Of a stretch of DNA of 64,000 nucleotides, positions 8,890 to 18,625 are shown piece by piece; position 1 is the stretch's first letter; each line of letters opens with the position of its first letter. Both the position numbers and the translations under genes were made by a program. The notes below the pieces were generated by a model. The model searched no databases, was not told the DNA's origin, and saw only the letters and a list, made by a program, of their open reading frames with translations. Source of the DNA: Vibrio sp. JC009 (GTDB lineage: Bacteria > Pseudomonadota > Gammaproteobacteria > Enterobacterales > Vibrionaceae); assembly GCF_029016485.1 (NCBI RefSeq), contig NZ_CP092107.1:1-64000 (forward strand). The letters are read 5' to 3'.

Positions 8890-9041
8890 ATCTACGCATG
8901 TCTCCAGTTATTGGAAAGGGAAGGCCGCCTGTATCGGGCGGCACTTTTTCTTATTGATTTCTTTGTTGGTATTTGTAACACAGGAGAGGAGGATTTATAA
9001 GAAAAACGCGGTAAGTGTGTGGATTACCCGACAATTACAGC

Positions 9042-9941
9042 TTACTCTTTTTCAAACTCTTTGCGCAGCCAGGCTCTCAACGCCTGTACGCTTTCCAGTT
9101 TCAGCTTTTCTGGCTGGCAGGCGAAATAAAATTGCTGGTGCGGGTTTAGTACAGATGAGCCAACCTCTGTCAGCAGGCTGTTATCGATATCATCTTTAAC
9201 AAAAAGACGGTGGGTTACAAATATGCCAAGCTTTCTTTTGGCCGCCTGAACGCCCTGAAGTGATGAAGTGAAATTCAGGATGTTTCTTTTGCTGGGGACT
9301 TTTAGTCCCTGATTTTTACACCATACGCGCCAGTCATGTTTGCGGCGATCGTTTATCGCGTGTATTGCCGGGTATTTTTTTAGCAGGCTTTCAGGGGTGT
9401 CGTCCGGGGTGAGAATATCCGGGTGACAGACCATGACCAGTTCATCATCTCCCAGTTTATCGCAGTAGTAGTCTTCCCATTCATCGGTGATGCCGTGGAC
9501 AACGGCCACATCAACGCCTTCGCGCTGCATATCGAAAGGTCCTGTGATTGTTGAGATCCGGATATCCAGCTCTGGAGCTAACTCCTGTAGCCCCTGAACT
9601 CTTGGGATCCACCAGTGAATCGCCTGCGAGGCAACCATATTCAAAGTGAGACGGTTGGGGTTTTCCGGATTTTGCAACTCTTCACTGGCTGCGATGATCT
9701 GTTCCAGAGCCGGCGCCACTTTCTGGTAATACTTCTTACCCTGAGCACTGAGCTCAACACATCTGCCGGTGCGGACAAACAGCGGAACGCTTAATTGATT
9801 CTCAAGACTTTTGACTGACTGGCTGATAGCGGAATGGCTGACACTCAGCTGGTCAGCGGCCCGGGTCATACTGCCTGTTTCTGCGACAGCAACAAAGGCA
9901 TAAATGGATTTTAACGGAACCTTAGAACGCATAGAAGACAA
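9042..9941 (-). CDS. LysR-family transcriptional regulator (GcvA-like subgroup)
   Basis: 299 residues. The N-terminal helix-turn-helix is typical (FVAVAETGSMTRAADQLSVSHSAISQSVKSLE, about 15-46), followed by the LysR substrate-binding domain. PLKSIYAFVAVAETGSM and LFVRTGRCVELSAQG resemble the GcvA/AmpR subgroup. It lies 152 bp upstream of glpK on the same strand and 41 bp downstream of the HD-GYP gene. The target is unknown; control of glpK is only a guess. Confidence 0.8.
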   Translation of the reverse strand: MSSMRSKVPLKSIYAFVAVAETGSMTRAADQLSVSHSAISQSVKSLENQLSVPLFVRTGRCVELSAQGKKYYQKVAPALEQIIAASEELQNPENPNRLTLNMVASQAIHWWIPRVQGLQELAPELDIRISTITGPFDMQREGVDVAVVHGITDEWEDYYCDKLGDDELVMVCHPDILTPDDTPESLLKKYPAIHAINDRRKHDWRVWCKNQGLKVPSKRNILNFTSSLQGVQAAKRKLGIFVTHRLFVKDDIDNSLLTEVGSSVLNPHQQFYFACQPEKLKLESVQALRAWLRKEFEKE

Positions 9942-9982
9942 CTTATTATTGGAATTATGAATGTCTTATACTACGCGCCTTT

Positions 9983-12865
9983 TTACGCTTCGTCATTTAT
10001 GCCGATATAATTTCTCACTTTTTCAATGTGTTGCATGCGAATTTTGTTATCTATTTCTGCCTGGTTAAGGTATTTGCTGGCGTAGATACTATCGATATTG
10101 TTTTCAAGGAACAGCAGGTAAAGTTTAGAGTCAAGGTGGCCGGATGTTGCAAGATGAGTCATGATATCCAGCGCTTTATCCAGGGTGTAGGCTTTTTTGT
10201 ATGGACGGTCACTTGAAGTGATAGCTTCAAAGATATCTGCTATTGCCATCACTCTCGCCTGAACAGAAAGCTCACTGGCAGACAGGCCCCTCGGGTAACC
10301 TTTGCCGTCGATTCTTTCATGGTGGTTGCCTGCAATATCAGGCACGCCGTGAAGGTGTTCAGGATAAGGCAGGCACTTCAGCAGCTCGATAGTCTGAATA
10401 ATATGGTTATTAATTACATAGCGTTCTTCATCGGTCAGTGTGCCCTGGCGAATGGAAAGGTTGTAGAGTTCGCCCCGGTTATATTTCAACTTATTTGGCT
10501 GAAGAACATATTCTTCTTTGTTGCTTCCTTTTAGCTCCTGCTCATCTTCCCAGTGAACTTTGTGTACTTCTTTGTCAGCAATAAGCGGCTCTGTCACCGG
10601 TAGTTCTGCGGATTCTCCGGCACGCTTTTTCTCAACCCATGAAATGCCAAGCTGGTCGTCCAGAGTTCTTACCCAGGTTTTTGAAGCGATCTGCTGGAGT
10701 TTTGTCATGCACTCTTCGGTCATCTCTTCTTTACCGAGATTTATGCGGGAAATAAATTCAAATTCTTCATCCAGCGTTTTGAGTTCGGTATCCAGTTCTG
10801 CCAGCAGCTGAGCTTTATCTCCGCCGCTGTTTATCTGTTTCCAGCAATCTGTTTCTTTTTGTGCTTTTAGCAGTTCAAAACGCATCCGGATTTCGTGGAT
10901 ACGGTCGTAGATGGTTTCAAGTTTGGTGGCCTTATCGACGATGTATTCTGGTGTGGTCACCTTACCGCAATCATGCAGCCATGCAGCAAAGTCCAGCTCT
11001 TCCCACTTATCTTCGTCCATGGAAAACTCAGGGAAATAATGGGTGTCCCTATCTGCCACTTCAGTAAGGCGCCGTGCAACTTCGGGAACGCGCTGACAAT
11101 GGCCTCCGGTATAAGGGGATTTAGTATCGATGGCTGATGCCATCAGCTCAATAAAGGAGGTCATCATCTGCTTTTGTTGCTGTATCTGGTCGATATTCTC
11201 TTTTGCAATCTCAGCAAAGTTGAGCAGCTCCCTTAAGAATACGTGCTTATCTTTCTGCAGCTCTTCGCAAGGTCTTTCATAGCCAACGGTGAGTATGCCC
11301 ACCAGAGTTTTATGCCGGTTAAGCATAGGGAAGAGATAGATTTCCGTGTTGTAGAAAACATCGGCGTAGCTCTTAATGACGTTGTCGTGCTTGGTTATAT
11401 GGATAATATCCCCTTTGTTCAGCTTTGAGCGCATCCAGGGTGTGCTGTCGATGAGCTGGTTGATGCCGATTTTAAACGGGATGATGGAGTGGTTCACTGC
11501 GGTAACAAACTTGCCTTCATTTTTATCCAGTATGGAAAGAACAATGGTCTCCGCTTTGGTGATCAGATAACTCTGTTTGGTAATGGTTTTGGCCAGATGT
11601 TCAAAGTCGTGGTTGGAGGCGGTATCACGCAGCAGGCCCAGAAGGTCGTGCAGCGTATGCTCCATCAGTTCAATGGAGTGGGTGAGCTCGTTAACTTCGG
11701 TGATCACGCTCTTTGGATAGCGGGTTTTTCGGAAATGAAAGCCCCGGATGTTTTCCGTTAAATTGATTAAGGTTCTGAGCGGGTTAGCCAGCCTTCGGGC
11801 TGTCACCCACACAGCGCCAAAGCTCAGCAGCAGGATCAGGGTTGCTACTAAAATTTGCTTGTTTCTCATATCAACCAAATCGGCAATCAAATCATCTTCC
11901 GGAATCGCCTCGGCCAGATATAAGCGGATATGCTTGGTCAGGTTGACCGGAGTCAGGGTTATTGCCCAGTCTTTACCCTGATATTCGATTTGGTCATAAA
12001 GCGTGTTGCTGCTCACTCTTCCGGCAACCGTTGAGAATATGGTGTCTGTGGGGGCTTCACTGTCTTTATCGCCGTTTTCCTTTACAGGTTGATCCAGCCT
12101 GTGTGATGCAATCAGATTAAACCGGCTGTCATACAGGGCGAGCTTGGTATTTGGAGATAAGGCTATGGAGTGCAACTGTTGAGAAAGCGTATCCAGAGTC
12201 ATATCAGCAGCGACGACAGAGGAATTGTCGACTGTGGTGCGTGACAATGTAACGCCCATGGTTTTCAGGTAGTAAAAGTGATAAGGCGAGGTAAGGGCGA
12301 TTTCACCATCGGGCTTGGCATTGGTATACCAGGGCCTGACTCTGGGATCGTATTTGTTGTCCCTGCTCAGGTTGGTCAGGGTCTGTTTTAGCTCTTCACT
12401 GTAAAAGAGAAAGTCGTTTTTGCCATCCATATCCGTGTAATTAAGCATAATCGCGGCGTCATTGGTGGCGGCAAATTGCTCCCGGATTTGTTGGCTTCTT
12501 AGCGGCCTGAACTGGGTGGATGAACCGTTATCAGAGCCGTAGAACAGTGCAACCAGTTTTGGGTTTCGGTCAAATATCAGTTTGAATGACTTAAGCCAGT
12601 TATGTTCTTTATCGTGTGAATCAGGAACAGGGGGAAGAGTGCTGGTGGCCATCAGGTCAAGCGTAGTCAGTACCGGCGATATCTGTTTTTCGAATGCCGA
12701 TTCAAGCTCATGCGCTTTTTCTTTACTGAGCTCCTGAGCGATTTGGGATAACAGCGCCTTTGACTGATAAAAACTGATAGAAATCAGTCCTACGCCCAGC
12801 AATATTGCGAGGAACAGAAAAAGACTGGTTATGTGTATGCTTAATGAATATTTGCGCTTCTTCAT
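9983..12865 (-). CDS. Membrane HD-GYP phosphodiesterase with Cache-type sensor
   Basis: 960 residues. TM1 lies at about 15-35. A periplasmic Cache-like domain follows (DPRVRPWYTNAKPDGEIALTSPYHF near 180-205). TM2 is at about 340-360, then a HAMP-like stretch (RRLANPLRTLINLTENI), a GAF-like region and a C-terminal HD-GYP domain. The metal-site motif is WLHDCGKV (629-636) and the signature is HHERIDGKGYP (848-858). These predict c-di-GMP hydrolysis at the inner face of the membrane. Unusually, about 217 residues separate the HD and HHE motifs where the standard domain has roughly 60, so about 150 extra residues sit inside the catalytic domain (about 655-805). Confidence 0.88.
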   Translation of the reverse strand: MKKRKYSLSIHITSLFLFLAILLGVGLISISFYQSKALLSQIAQELSKEKAHELESAFEKQISPVLTTLDLMATSTLPPVPDSHDKEHNWLKSFKLIFDRNPKLVALFYGSDNGSSTQFRPLRSQQIREQFAATNDAAIMLNYTDMDGKNDFLFYSEELKQTLTNLSRDNKYDPRVRPWYTNAKPDGEIALTSPYHFYYLKTMGVTLSRTTVDNSSVVAADMTLDTLSQQLHSIALSPNTKLALYDSRFNLIASHRLDQPVKENGDKDSEAPTDTIFSTVAGRVSSNTLYDQIEYQGKDWAITLTPVNLTKHIRLYLAEAIPEDDLIADLVDMRNKQILVATLILLLSFGAVWVTARRLANPLRTLINLTENIRGFHFRKTRYPKSVITEVNELTHSIELMEHTLHDLLGLLRDTASNHDFEHLAKTITKQSYLITKAETIVLSILDKNEGKFVTAVNHSIIPFKIGINQLIDSTPWMRSKLNKGDIIHITKHDNVIKSYADVFYNTEIYLFPMLNRHKTLVGILTVGYERPCEELQKDKHVFLRELLNFAEIAKENIDQIQQQKQMMTSFIELMASAIDTKSPYTGGHCQRVPEVARRLTEVADRDTHYFPEFSMDEDKWEELDFAAWLHDCGKVTTPEYIVDKATKLETIYDRIHEIRMRFELLKAQKETDCWKQINSGGDKAQLLAELDTELKTLDEEFEFISRINLGKEEMTEECMTKLQQIASKTWVRTLDDQLGISWVEKKRAGESAELPVTEPLIADKEVHKVHWEDEQELKGSNKEEYVLQPNKLKYNRGELYNLSIRQGTLTDEERYVINNHIIQTIELLKCLPYPEHLHGVPDIAGNHHERIDGKGYPRGLSASELSVQARVMAIADIFEAITSSDRPYKKAYTLDKALDIMTHLATSGHLDSKLYLLFLENNIDSIYASKYLNQAEIDNKIRMQHIEKVRNYIGINDEA

Positions 12866-13127
12866 TGAATCTCTTTGCCATCAGCCTGCACCCTATAAAG
12901 TATTGTCCATATGGCCAAGCATGCAAAAGAGATAGTTCAAATTAATCCATTGATATCCTAAATAATTTAATCAGTGAGAGCTCTATCACTTGTTGGTGAA
13001 AAAATGCTTGCTTGCAGTCAGATGAATTTTTCATTTAAGAGAACAAAGTATTCGTGTTGATGCTGGCAATAGTTGTTAAACTAACGACTTTGCTCAAGCA
13101 GATGAATACGACAATGTCAGAGGCTTT

Positions 13128-13871
13128 ATGAAATTCGAAGTTGATACCCATACACACACCCTGGCGAGTGGCCACGCATACAGCACCATCATAGAAAACG
13201 CCAAAGCAGCGAAAGAAAATGGCCTCAAGATGTTTTGTACCACAGATCATGCTGATTCCATGCCAGGGGCACCATATTACTGGTTCTTCCTGAATCAACG
13301 GGTGTTGCCGAGATTTATCTCAGATATTGCGGTAATCAGAGGCATAGAGTCAAACATTCTGAATGTTGACGGAGAGGTGGATATTCATCCCGCAGCAGTT
13401 GACTGTCTAGACTGGGCTCTGGCCAGTTTTCATGAGCCGGTATTTCAGCCTCAAAACAAAGCCGCTCATACTAAGACTCTGATTAATGTTATTAAGAGCG
13501 GCAGAGTTGATGCGCTGGGCCATCTGGGCAACCCTAAGTTTGACTTCGATTTTGAAGAGGTATTCGGGCATGCTAAAGAGCATAATGTTGCCATTGAAAT
13601 TAATACCAGTTCTTTGAAGGGCCATAGTCGGGTAGGCAGCGTAGAACGATGCTACGCTATTGCTGAAGAAGTTAAAAAGCAGGGCGGATATATTACCACC
13701 GGTAGTGATGCGCACTTTTGTGATGCAATAGGTCAGCTGGAGCTTGCATCAGATCTGCTGGAAAAAGTAGGAATGCCAACCGACAAAATCATCAGCTATA
13801 CGGCCAGACAGTTCCTTGATTTTCTGGAGCTTCGTGGTCGCGCACCGGTTGAAGAGTACGCCTCTCTTTAA
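13128..13871 (+). CDS. ycdX: PHP-domain phosphatase YcdX
   Basis: 247 residues (E. coli YcdX 245). PHP metal-binding motifs are present in order: DTHTHT (6-11), TTDHAD (about 39-44), GIESN (about 74), then [16 protein letters not shown] and TGSDAHF. The family binds a trinuclear zinc site and acts as a phosphatase; in enterobacteria it is linked to swarming, but the natural substrate is not settled. The ATG at 13128 begins [11 protein letters not shown] directly. It stands alone, with the yaeR-like gene convergent ten bases after the stop. Confidence 0.9.
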   Translation: MKFEVDTHTHTLASGHAYSTIIENAKAAKENGLKMFCTTDHADSMPGAPYYWFFLNQRVLPRFISDIAVIRGIESNILNVDGEVDIHPAAVDCLDWALASFHEPVFQPQNKAAHTKTLINVIKSGRVDALGHLGNPKFDFDFEEVFGHAKEHNVAIEINTSSLKGHSRVGSVERCYAIAEEVKKQGGYITTGSDAHFCDAIGQLELASDLLEKVGMPTDKIISYTARQFLDFLELRGRAPVEEYASL

Positions 13872-13880
13872 TTTCAGTAT

Positions 13881-14264
13881 TTACCCTTCGTAAAGTTCGA
13901 GGGGTAAATCGTCTGGATCTTTAAAGAAGGTAAACTTTTTACCAGTGAACTCATCAACCCGGATGGGTTCTACTTCAACCCCTTTATCTTCAAGCTTTGC
14001 TTTTATCTCTTCCACGGAGTCTACGACGAAGGCTAAATGACGCAGTCCCTGAGCTTCAGGCATACTTGGTCTCACCGGTGCATTCGGAAAAGAGAACAGC
14101 TCGATTTGACCACCATCCGGAAGTGCAAGATCCAGCTTGTATGAGTCTCTTTGCTCTCTGTAGTTTTCCGCTAAAACTTTCAGCTCCAGAACCTGAGTAT
14201 AGAAGGCTTTCGATTTCTGATAGTCCGAGCAGATAATGGCTGTGTGATGAATTCGCTTTAGCAT
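13881..14264 (-). CDS. VOC-family (glyoxalase-like) protein, YaeR type
   Basis: 127 residues (E. coli YaeR 129). It begins MLKRIHHTAIICSDYQKSKAFY and carries YREQRDSYKLDLAL, IELFSFPNAPVRPSMPEAQG and GLRHLAFVVD, then DPDDLPLELYE at the end. These closely match my memory of YaeR. The vicinal-oxygen-chelate fold binds a metal through His/Glu residues (H7, E-LFSF, H-LAF, LELYE). The enzymatic role is unproven. The stop of the upstream LysR-type gene is five bases from its start, so the two probably form a transcription unit. Confidence 0.85.
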   Translation of the reverse strand: MLKRIHHTAIICSDYQKSKAFYTQVLELKVLAENYREQRDSYKLDLALPDGGQIELFSFPNAPVRPSMPEAQGLRHLAFVVDSVEEIKAKLEDKGVEVEPIRVDEFTGKKFTFFKDPDDLPLELYEG

Positions 14265-14268
14265 AGGT

Positions 14269-15192
14269 TTAGTCCTTAAGCTTACTTGTAAGGTGTTGCA
14301 CTACATAATCCACAAAAATTCTGATACGGGCTGGCATATAATTGTTTCTGGCATACTGCAGAGCAATGATGCCATGGTAGTTTCCTTTTACTGTCCAGTC
14401 AGCTAATACTTCTTTTACCTCGCCTTTTTCCAGAGATTCTCGAACAACGAAGTCATGGAAAATACCGATTCCTAAGCCATTTTTTACACCGTTTAGCCGC
14501 ATTTGGGAGTGGTTTACCGCGTACCGGCCAGTGACCGGTACGGATAGCAGCTGATCTTCTTTAACAAAGCTCCAGATATGGTCTGTTTCGGTTTCTGCAA
14601 GGTAAAGGCAGTCGTGGTCTGCCAGTTTATCCGGATGATCCGGAGTGCCGCGTTCAGACAGATACTCCGGGCTGGCGCAGAGCACAAGCCTGGTTTTGCC
14701 TATCTCTTTTAACACCAGATTTTCATCCGGTTTGTCGGTGAGACGAAAAGCGATATCAATTCCATGCTTGAAGATATCTATTGCCCCGTCGGCCGCTCTT
14801 AATTTTAGCTGGATATCCGGATAGGTTTTCAGAAATGGGATCACCAGCGGCTGAAGTACGTTATTAAGAAACGCCTCCGGAGCGGCAACAGTTATGGGAC
14901 CTGCCGGCTCATCGTGGTCTTCATCACAAATTTCAATAACCTGCTGTGCGGAGTTAACCATATCGACGCACTGATCATATATTTTCCTGCCGGCTTCGGT
15001 AATCAAAAGCTTACGGGTAGTTCTTTCAAGCAGTTTCACCGACAGGGCCTTTTCCAGCCGGGTGATGGTTTTACTTAAAGCGGATGGTGTAACGCCGAGT
15101 TTTAAGGCGGCTGCAGTAAGACTTTTTTCCTGAACAACTAGAATATAAGCAGCAAGATCAGGCATCAGAGCGATCAGTTTGTTAGTCAGCAT
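14269..15192 (-). CDS. LysR-family transcriptional regulator (DsdC/YafC-like)
   Basis: 307 residues. The N-terminal helix-turn-helix is LTAAALKLGVTPSALSKTITRLEKAL (about 25-50), followed by LERTTRKLLITEAG, typical of the large LysR branch with an RTTR motif. The remainder is a type-2 periplasmic-binding-like effector domain. It is immediately upstream of the yaeR-like gene (five-base gap) and divergent from kbl (170 bp), so either could be a target. The effector is unknown. Confidence 0.82.
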   Translation of the reverse strand: MLTNKLIALMPDLAAYILVVQEKSLTAAALKLGVTPSALSKTITRLEKALSVKLLERTTRKLLITEAGRKIYDQCVDMVNSAQQVIEICDEDHDEPAGPITVAAPEAFLNNVLQPLVIPFLKTYPDIQLKLRAADGAIDIFKHGIDIAFRLTDKPDENLVLKEIGKTRLVLCASPEYLSERGTPDHPDKLADHDCLYLAETETDHIWSFVKEDQLLSVPVTGRYAVNHSQMRLNGVKNGLGIGIFHDFVVRESLEKGEVKEVLADWTVKGNYHGIIALQYARNNYMPARIRIFVDYVVQHLTSKLKD

Positions 15193-15362
15193 TTTTATTT
15201 GTGCCTCAAATTCACTAATGTTTTTCCGTTCCAGGGGATAATACTTGGATTCGGGATCAATTAAAATGCTTTTACACTGTAAATAAATTCAATTGGCAAA
15301 CAAGTGCTTTTAACTAAGTGTTTGTTTTTCATAACCTATATTCATTCTAAGGGAATGGCATC

Positions 15363-16556
15363 ATGAGTACTGCATTTTACGACCAGATAAACAAACAACT
15401 GGATGAAGTTAAAGAGGAAGGGCTGTACAAGTCTGAGCGTGTGATCACCTCCGCACAAAAGGCTTCTGTTTCTATTTCTAGCGGTGAAGAAGTTCTGAAC
15501 TTTTGTGCAAACAACTACCTTGGTTTGGCTAACCACCCTGATCTTATTGAAGCGGCAAAGGAAGGTATGGATAAGCACGGTTTTGGTATGGCTTCAGTTC
15601 GCTTTATCTGTGGTACTCAGGATGCTCACAAAGAGCTTGAGCAGAAGCTTTCTGAATTCCTTGGTAAAGAAGACACAATTCTTTATACCTCATGCTTTGA
15701 TGCAAACGCAGGCCTGTTTGAAACCATTCTTGGCAAAGAGGATGCGATTATTTCTGATGCACTGAACCATGCTTCTATTATCGATGGTGTTCGCCTTTGT
15801 AAGGCTATGCGTTTTCGTTATGCCAACAACGATATGGCAGAACTTGAGCAGCAACTTATCGCAGCAAATGAAGCTGGTGCCCGTCATAAACTGATTGTTA
15901 CCGATGGTGTATTCTCTATGGATGGTGTTGTTGCTAACCTTCCGGCTATCTGTGACCTGGCGGATAAGTACGATGCGCTGGTTATGGTCGATGATTCTCA
16001 TGCGGTTGGCTTTATGGGTGAGAATGGCCGTGGTACTCACGAATACCACGATGTAATTGACCGCATCGACATCATTACAGGTACTCTGGGTAAAGCGATG
16101 GGTGGCGCATCTGGTGGTTATACTTCTGGTAAGAAAGAGGTGATTGACTGGTTGCGTCAGCGTTCACGTCCGTACCTTTTCTCTAACTCTGTGGCTCCTT
16201 CTATTGTTGCTGCTTCTATCCGGGTTCTGGACCTGCTTAAAGAGAGCGGCGAACTGCGCGATCGTCTGTGGGAAAACGCGGCGCATTTCCGCACAAGAAT
16301 GGAAGCTGCGGGCTTTACTATGGGTGGCGCTGACCACGCTATCATCCCAATTATGCTGGGTGATGCAAAAGTAGCGGCCGAATTTGCAGAAAGAGCGCTT
16401 GCCAAGGGTATCTATGTAATCGGCTTCTCATTCCCTGTTGTTCCAAAGGGGCAGGCACGTATCCGTACTCAGATGTCAGCGGCACATTCCCGCGAACAGC
16501 TTGATAAGGCAATTGATGCCTTTATCGAGGTTGGTAAAGATATGGGTATAATTTAG
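15363..16556 (+). CDS. kbl: 2-amino-3-ketobutyrate CoA ligase (glycine C-acetyltransferase)
   Basis: 397 residues, the normal length. It is a PLP-dependent alpha-oxoamine synthase: [37 protein letters not shown] and the PLP-lysine motif [16 protein letters not shown]. It cleaves 2-amino-3-ketobutyrate with CoA to glycine and acetyl-CoA, completing threonine breakdown started by Tdh, encoded just downstream. The ribosome site AAGGGAATGGC precedes the ATG. Its TAG stop overlaps the first unit of a GGTTACA tandem array that fills the gap to tdh. Confidence 0.97.
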   Translation: MSTAFYDQINKQLDEVKEEGLYKSERVITSAQKASVSISSGEEVLNFCANNYLGLANHPDLIEAAKEGMDKHGFGMASVRFICGTQDAHKELEQKLSEFLGKEDTILYTSCFDANAGLFETILGKEDAIISDALNHASIIDGVRLCKAMRFRYANNDMAELEQQLIAANEAGARHKLIVTDGVFSMDGVVANLPAICDLADKYDALVMVDDSHAVGFMGENGRGTHEYHDVIDRIDIITGTLGKAMGGASGGYTSGKKEVIDWLRQRSRPYLFSNSVAPSIVAASIRVLDLLKESGELRDRLWENAAHFRTRMEAAGFTMGGADHAIIPIMLGDAKVAAEFAERALAKGIYVIGFSFPVVPKGQARIRTQMSAAHSREQLDKAIDAFIEVGKDMGII

Positions 16557-16586
16557 GTTACAGGTTACAGGTTACAGGTTACAGGT
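16556..16586 (+). repeat. GGTTACA tandem repeat between kbl and tdh
   Basis: Four perfect 7-bp GGTTACA units plus GGT, starting at the last base of the kbl stop codon and ending about 20 bp before tdh. The final AGGTGG could also act as a ribosome site for an in-frame ATG at 16594. Similar 7-8 bp arrays occur at tkt-tal, moeA-moeB and near 37053. Confidence 0.9.
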
Positions 16587-16605
16587 GGCTTGAATGGGAA
16601 CGAAT

Positions 16606-17637
16606 ATGAAAATTAAGGCATTATCGAAGTTAAAAGCGGAAGAAGGTATCTGGATGACTGAGGTCGAGATGCCTGAGCTTGGGCATAATGATCTTCTTAT
16701 CAAGATTAAAAAGACGGCTATTTGTGGCACCGATGTGCATATCTATAACTGGGATGAGTGGTCGCAGAATACTATTCCGGTTCCTATGGTTGTCGGACAT
16801 GAATATGTTGGTGAAGTTGTGGGTATTGGTCAGGAAGTTCGCGGTTTTGAAATTGGGGACCGTGTTTCCGGCGAAGGCCATATCACATGCGGACATTGCC
16901 GAAACTGTCGTGGCGGTCGTACACACCTTTGCCGCAATACGGTTGGTGTTGGTGTAAACCGTACAGGTGCGTTTTCTGAGTATCTGGTTATCCCGGCGTT
17001 TAATGCCTTTAAGATCCCGGATGAAATCTCTGATGATCTGGCATCGATTTTCGACCCCTTTGGCAATGCGGTACATACCGCACTTTCCTTTGACTTAGTA
17101 GGTGAGGATGTACTGATCACTGGTGCAGGCCCAATCGGCATTATGGCGGCGGCAGTTGCAAAGCATGTGGGTGCTCGTCACGTGGTGATTACCGATGTAA
17201 ACGAGTACCGCCTTGAATTGGCAGAAAAAATGGGCGTGACCAGAGCGGTAAATGTGGCCAGTCAGAGCCTTGAAGAGGTGATGCAGGAGCTGGGAATGAC
17301 CGAAGGCTTTGACGTGGGCCTTGAGATGTCAGGTAACCCATCTGCATTTAACAGTATGCTAAAAGAGATGAACCATGGCGGCCGGGTTGCATTGCTTGGT
17401 ATCCCGCCAACGGATATGGGCATCGACTGGAATCAGGTTATCTTTAAAGGGCTGGTGATAAAGGGCATTTATGGCCGGGAGATGTTTGAGACTTGGTATA
17501 AGATGGCAAGCCTTATTCAATCAGGCTTGGATTTGAACCCAATTATCACTCATCACTTCAAGATTGATGACTTCCAGAAAGGCTTTGACACCATGCGTAG
17601 CGGGGCTTCCGGGAAAGTTATCCTTGATTGGGAGTAG
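16606..17637 (+). CDS. tdh: L-threonine 3-dehydrogenase
   Basis: 343 residues from the ATG at 16606 (GGGAA seven bases upstream). An in-frame ATG at 16594 adds four residues. The sequence follows E. coli Tdh very closely: [14 protein letters not shown], the catalytic zinc region [14 protein letters not shown] and [10 protein letters not shown], structural zinc cysteines in [15 protein letters not shown], and NAD-binding [18 protein letters not shown]. It oxidises L-threonine to 2-amino-3-ketobutyrate, the substrate of Kbl. The two genes form an operon. Confidence 0.97.
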   Translation: MKIKALSKLKAEEGIWMTEVEMPELGHNDLLIKIKKTAICGTDVHIYNWDEWSQNTIPVPMVVGHEYVGEVVGIGQEVRGFEIGDRVSGEGHITCGHCRNCRGGRTHLCRNTVGVGVNRTGAFSEYLVIPAFNAFKIPDEISDDLASIFDPFGNAVHTALSFDLVGEDVLITGAGPIGIMAAAVAKHVGARHVVITDVNEYRLELAEKMGVTRAVNVASQSLEEVMQELGMTEGFDVGLEMSGNPSAFNSMLKEMNHGGRVALLGIPPTDMGIDWNQVIFKGLVIKGIYGREMFETWYKMASLIQSGLDLNPIITHHFKIDDFQKGFDTMRSGASGKVILDWE

Positions 17638-17639
17638 GT

Positions 17640-17828
17640 ATGGAAAGAGTACTGTTTTCAGGCTGTACTACGTCTGCATCGTCAGAAGCCCCTGCGATTG
17701 ATGTAAAAACTGTTGCAAAAAAAAGCTTAGACTCAAAAGCGCATATTCGTAAAAAGAAACGCAAAAAAAAAGGTGTCTATTTCATTTCGTTCAGATATGA
17801 AAGTGGATGCATAAAGAGTGCAATTTAA
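17640..17828 (+). CDS. Possible small basic protein downstream of tdh
   Basis: 62 codons from an ATG two bases after the tdh stop, with GGAG five bases upstream. The product has no signal peptide, a Ser/Ala-rich start and a lysine/arginine cluster (HIRKKKRKKK). It ends just before the terminator hairpin at 17841, as a last gene of the tdh operon would. The A-homopolymer tracts and lack of recognisable similarity make it uncertain. It may be an untranslated 3' region. Confidence 0.3.
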   Translation: MERVLFSGCTTSASSEAPAIDVKTVAKKSLDSKAHIRKKKRKKKGVYFISFRYESGCIKSAI

Positions 17829-17840
17829 ACAGATTAAAAT

Positions 17841-17865
17841 ATAAAACCGCTTTTAGCGGTTTTAT
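17841..17865 (+). terminator. Terminator hairpin after kbl-tdh
   Basis: ATAAAACCGC-TTTTA-GCGGTTTTAT forms a perfect stem ending in a T-rich strand. It can terminate kbl-tdh transcription and, being symmetrical, also transcripts coming from the right. Confidence 0.8.
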
Positions 17866-17932
17866 ATTATTCTTCATATTGCGGGGTCTTTCCCTGCTTC
17901 TCCCAAGCCCGATCAGACTCTCTTTTGCCCGC

Positions 17933-18028
17933 TCAACTGCCTGAAATTAAAATCAAAGGAATCAACAAAGAGCTCCAGGCGATAAATCCGGAAATAACGG
18001 CAACACGAATCAGATTTGGCTTTTCCAT
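17933..18028 (-). CDS. Small single-pass membrane protein (31 aa)
   Basis: ATG at 18026-18028 on the minus strand, preceded by GAGAGG five bases upstream, a good ribosome site. The 31 residues begin MEKPNLIRVAVISGF and are followed by a hydrophobic helix (AWSSLLIPLILISGS). The stop is TGA at 17933. The layout, with a short charged start and one membrane span, is typical of overlooked small inner-membrane proteins. It faces the tdh terminator. Function is unknown, and conservation would be the decisive test. Confidence 0.5.
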   Translation of the reverse strand: MEKPNLIRVAVISGFIAWSSLLIPLILISGS

Positions 18029-18343
18029 AACGACCTCTCATAGAGTATTTTGATGATAGATACATCCGGTTCCAGTGAGTAGTGCAATTACTTCACTCTA
18101 AGTGTAGGTATTGCATGGATTTTTATTCATGCAAATGGTTTTATATGGAACTGGTGTCACTTTTATTCGCTCTATGTTGTGCTGTGAGATCTTTATTTGT
18201 GTAGTTGTATATGTGGTGAAAGGCTATTTTAAAAAAGTGAGATGTATTACTACAGAAATTAACGTGGAGATTAGTTAAAATATCGAGTCATTAAATATAA
18301 AAATACAAAGACATAATTATTCTAAATGGCTAGGTCAGAAGAA

Positions 18344-18625
18344 ATGATCAAATTTCAGTTTAAACGTAACGGCATTCAGGGCGACCTGCACGTGACGAAT
18401 CGCGAAGTAAACGAGCGGTTGTCCACTTATCATGAAGAAGCGAACACCCACTATCTGGTGGATGAGCTGACCATGATGGTTGTGCCCGATGACAAGCAAA
18501 TCCTCTCTTTTCACCAGTTTGATAGTGGTCAGACTCCGGCATCTGCGCAGGAGATAGCAAACTTAAATGGCTTATCTGATATCTATATTTCGGTTGGGGG
18601 AGCCGGGTACCGGAGACTGGTTTAG
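18344..18625 (+). CDS. Hypothetical protein (93 aa)
   Basis: Starts at the ATG 18344, with AGAAG just upstream; the frame is open to an ATG at 18326 without a ribosome site. The product, MIKFQFKRNGIQGDLHV..., is soluble and hydrophilic with predicted mixed strand/helix structure. It ends DIYISVGGAGYRRLV. No motif is recognised. The 315 bp before it (18029-18343) are AT-rich and hold nothing else I can support. Confidence 0.5.
   Translation: MIKFQFKRNGIQGDLHVTNREVNERLSTYHEEANTHYLVDELTMMVVPDDKQILSFHQFDSGQTPASAQEIANLNGLSDIYISVGGAGYRRLV

Noticed and set aside
8931..8952. GCCGCC-TGTATC-GGGCGGC hairpin upstream of glpK as a terminator
   Set aside because: Its T-run is on the plus strand, where no gene ends; it lies in the glpK leader, and I cannot assign a role.
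8879..9199. 106-codon plus-strand frame between glpK and the LysR gene
   Set aside because: It overlaps both genes antisense, has no ribosome site and no domain.
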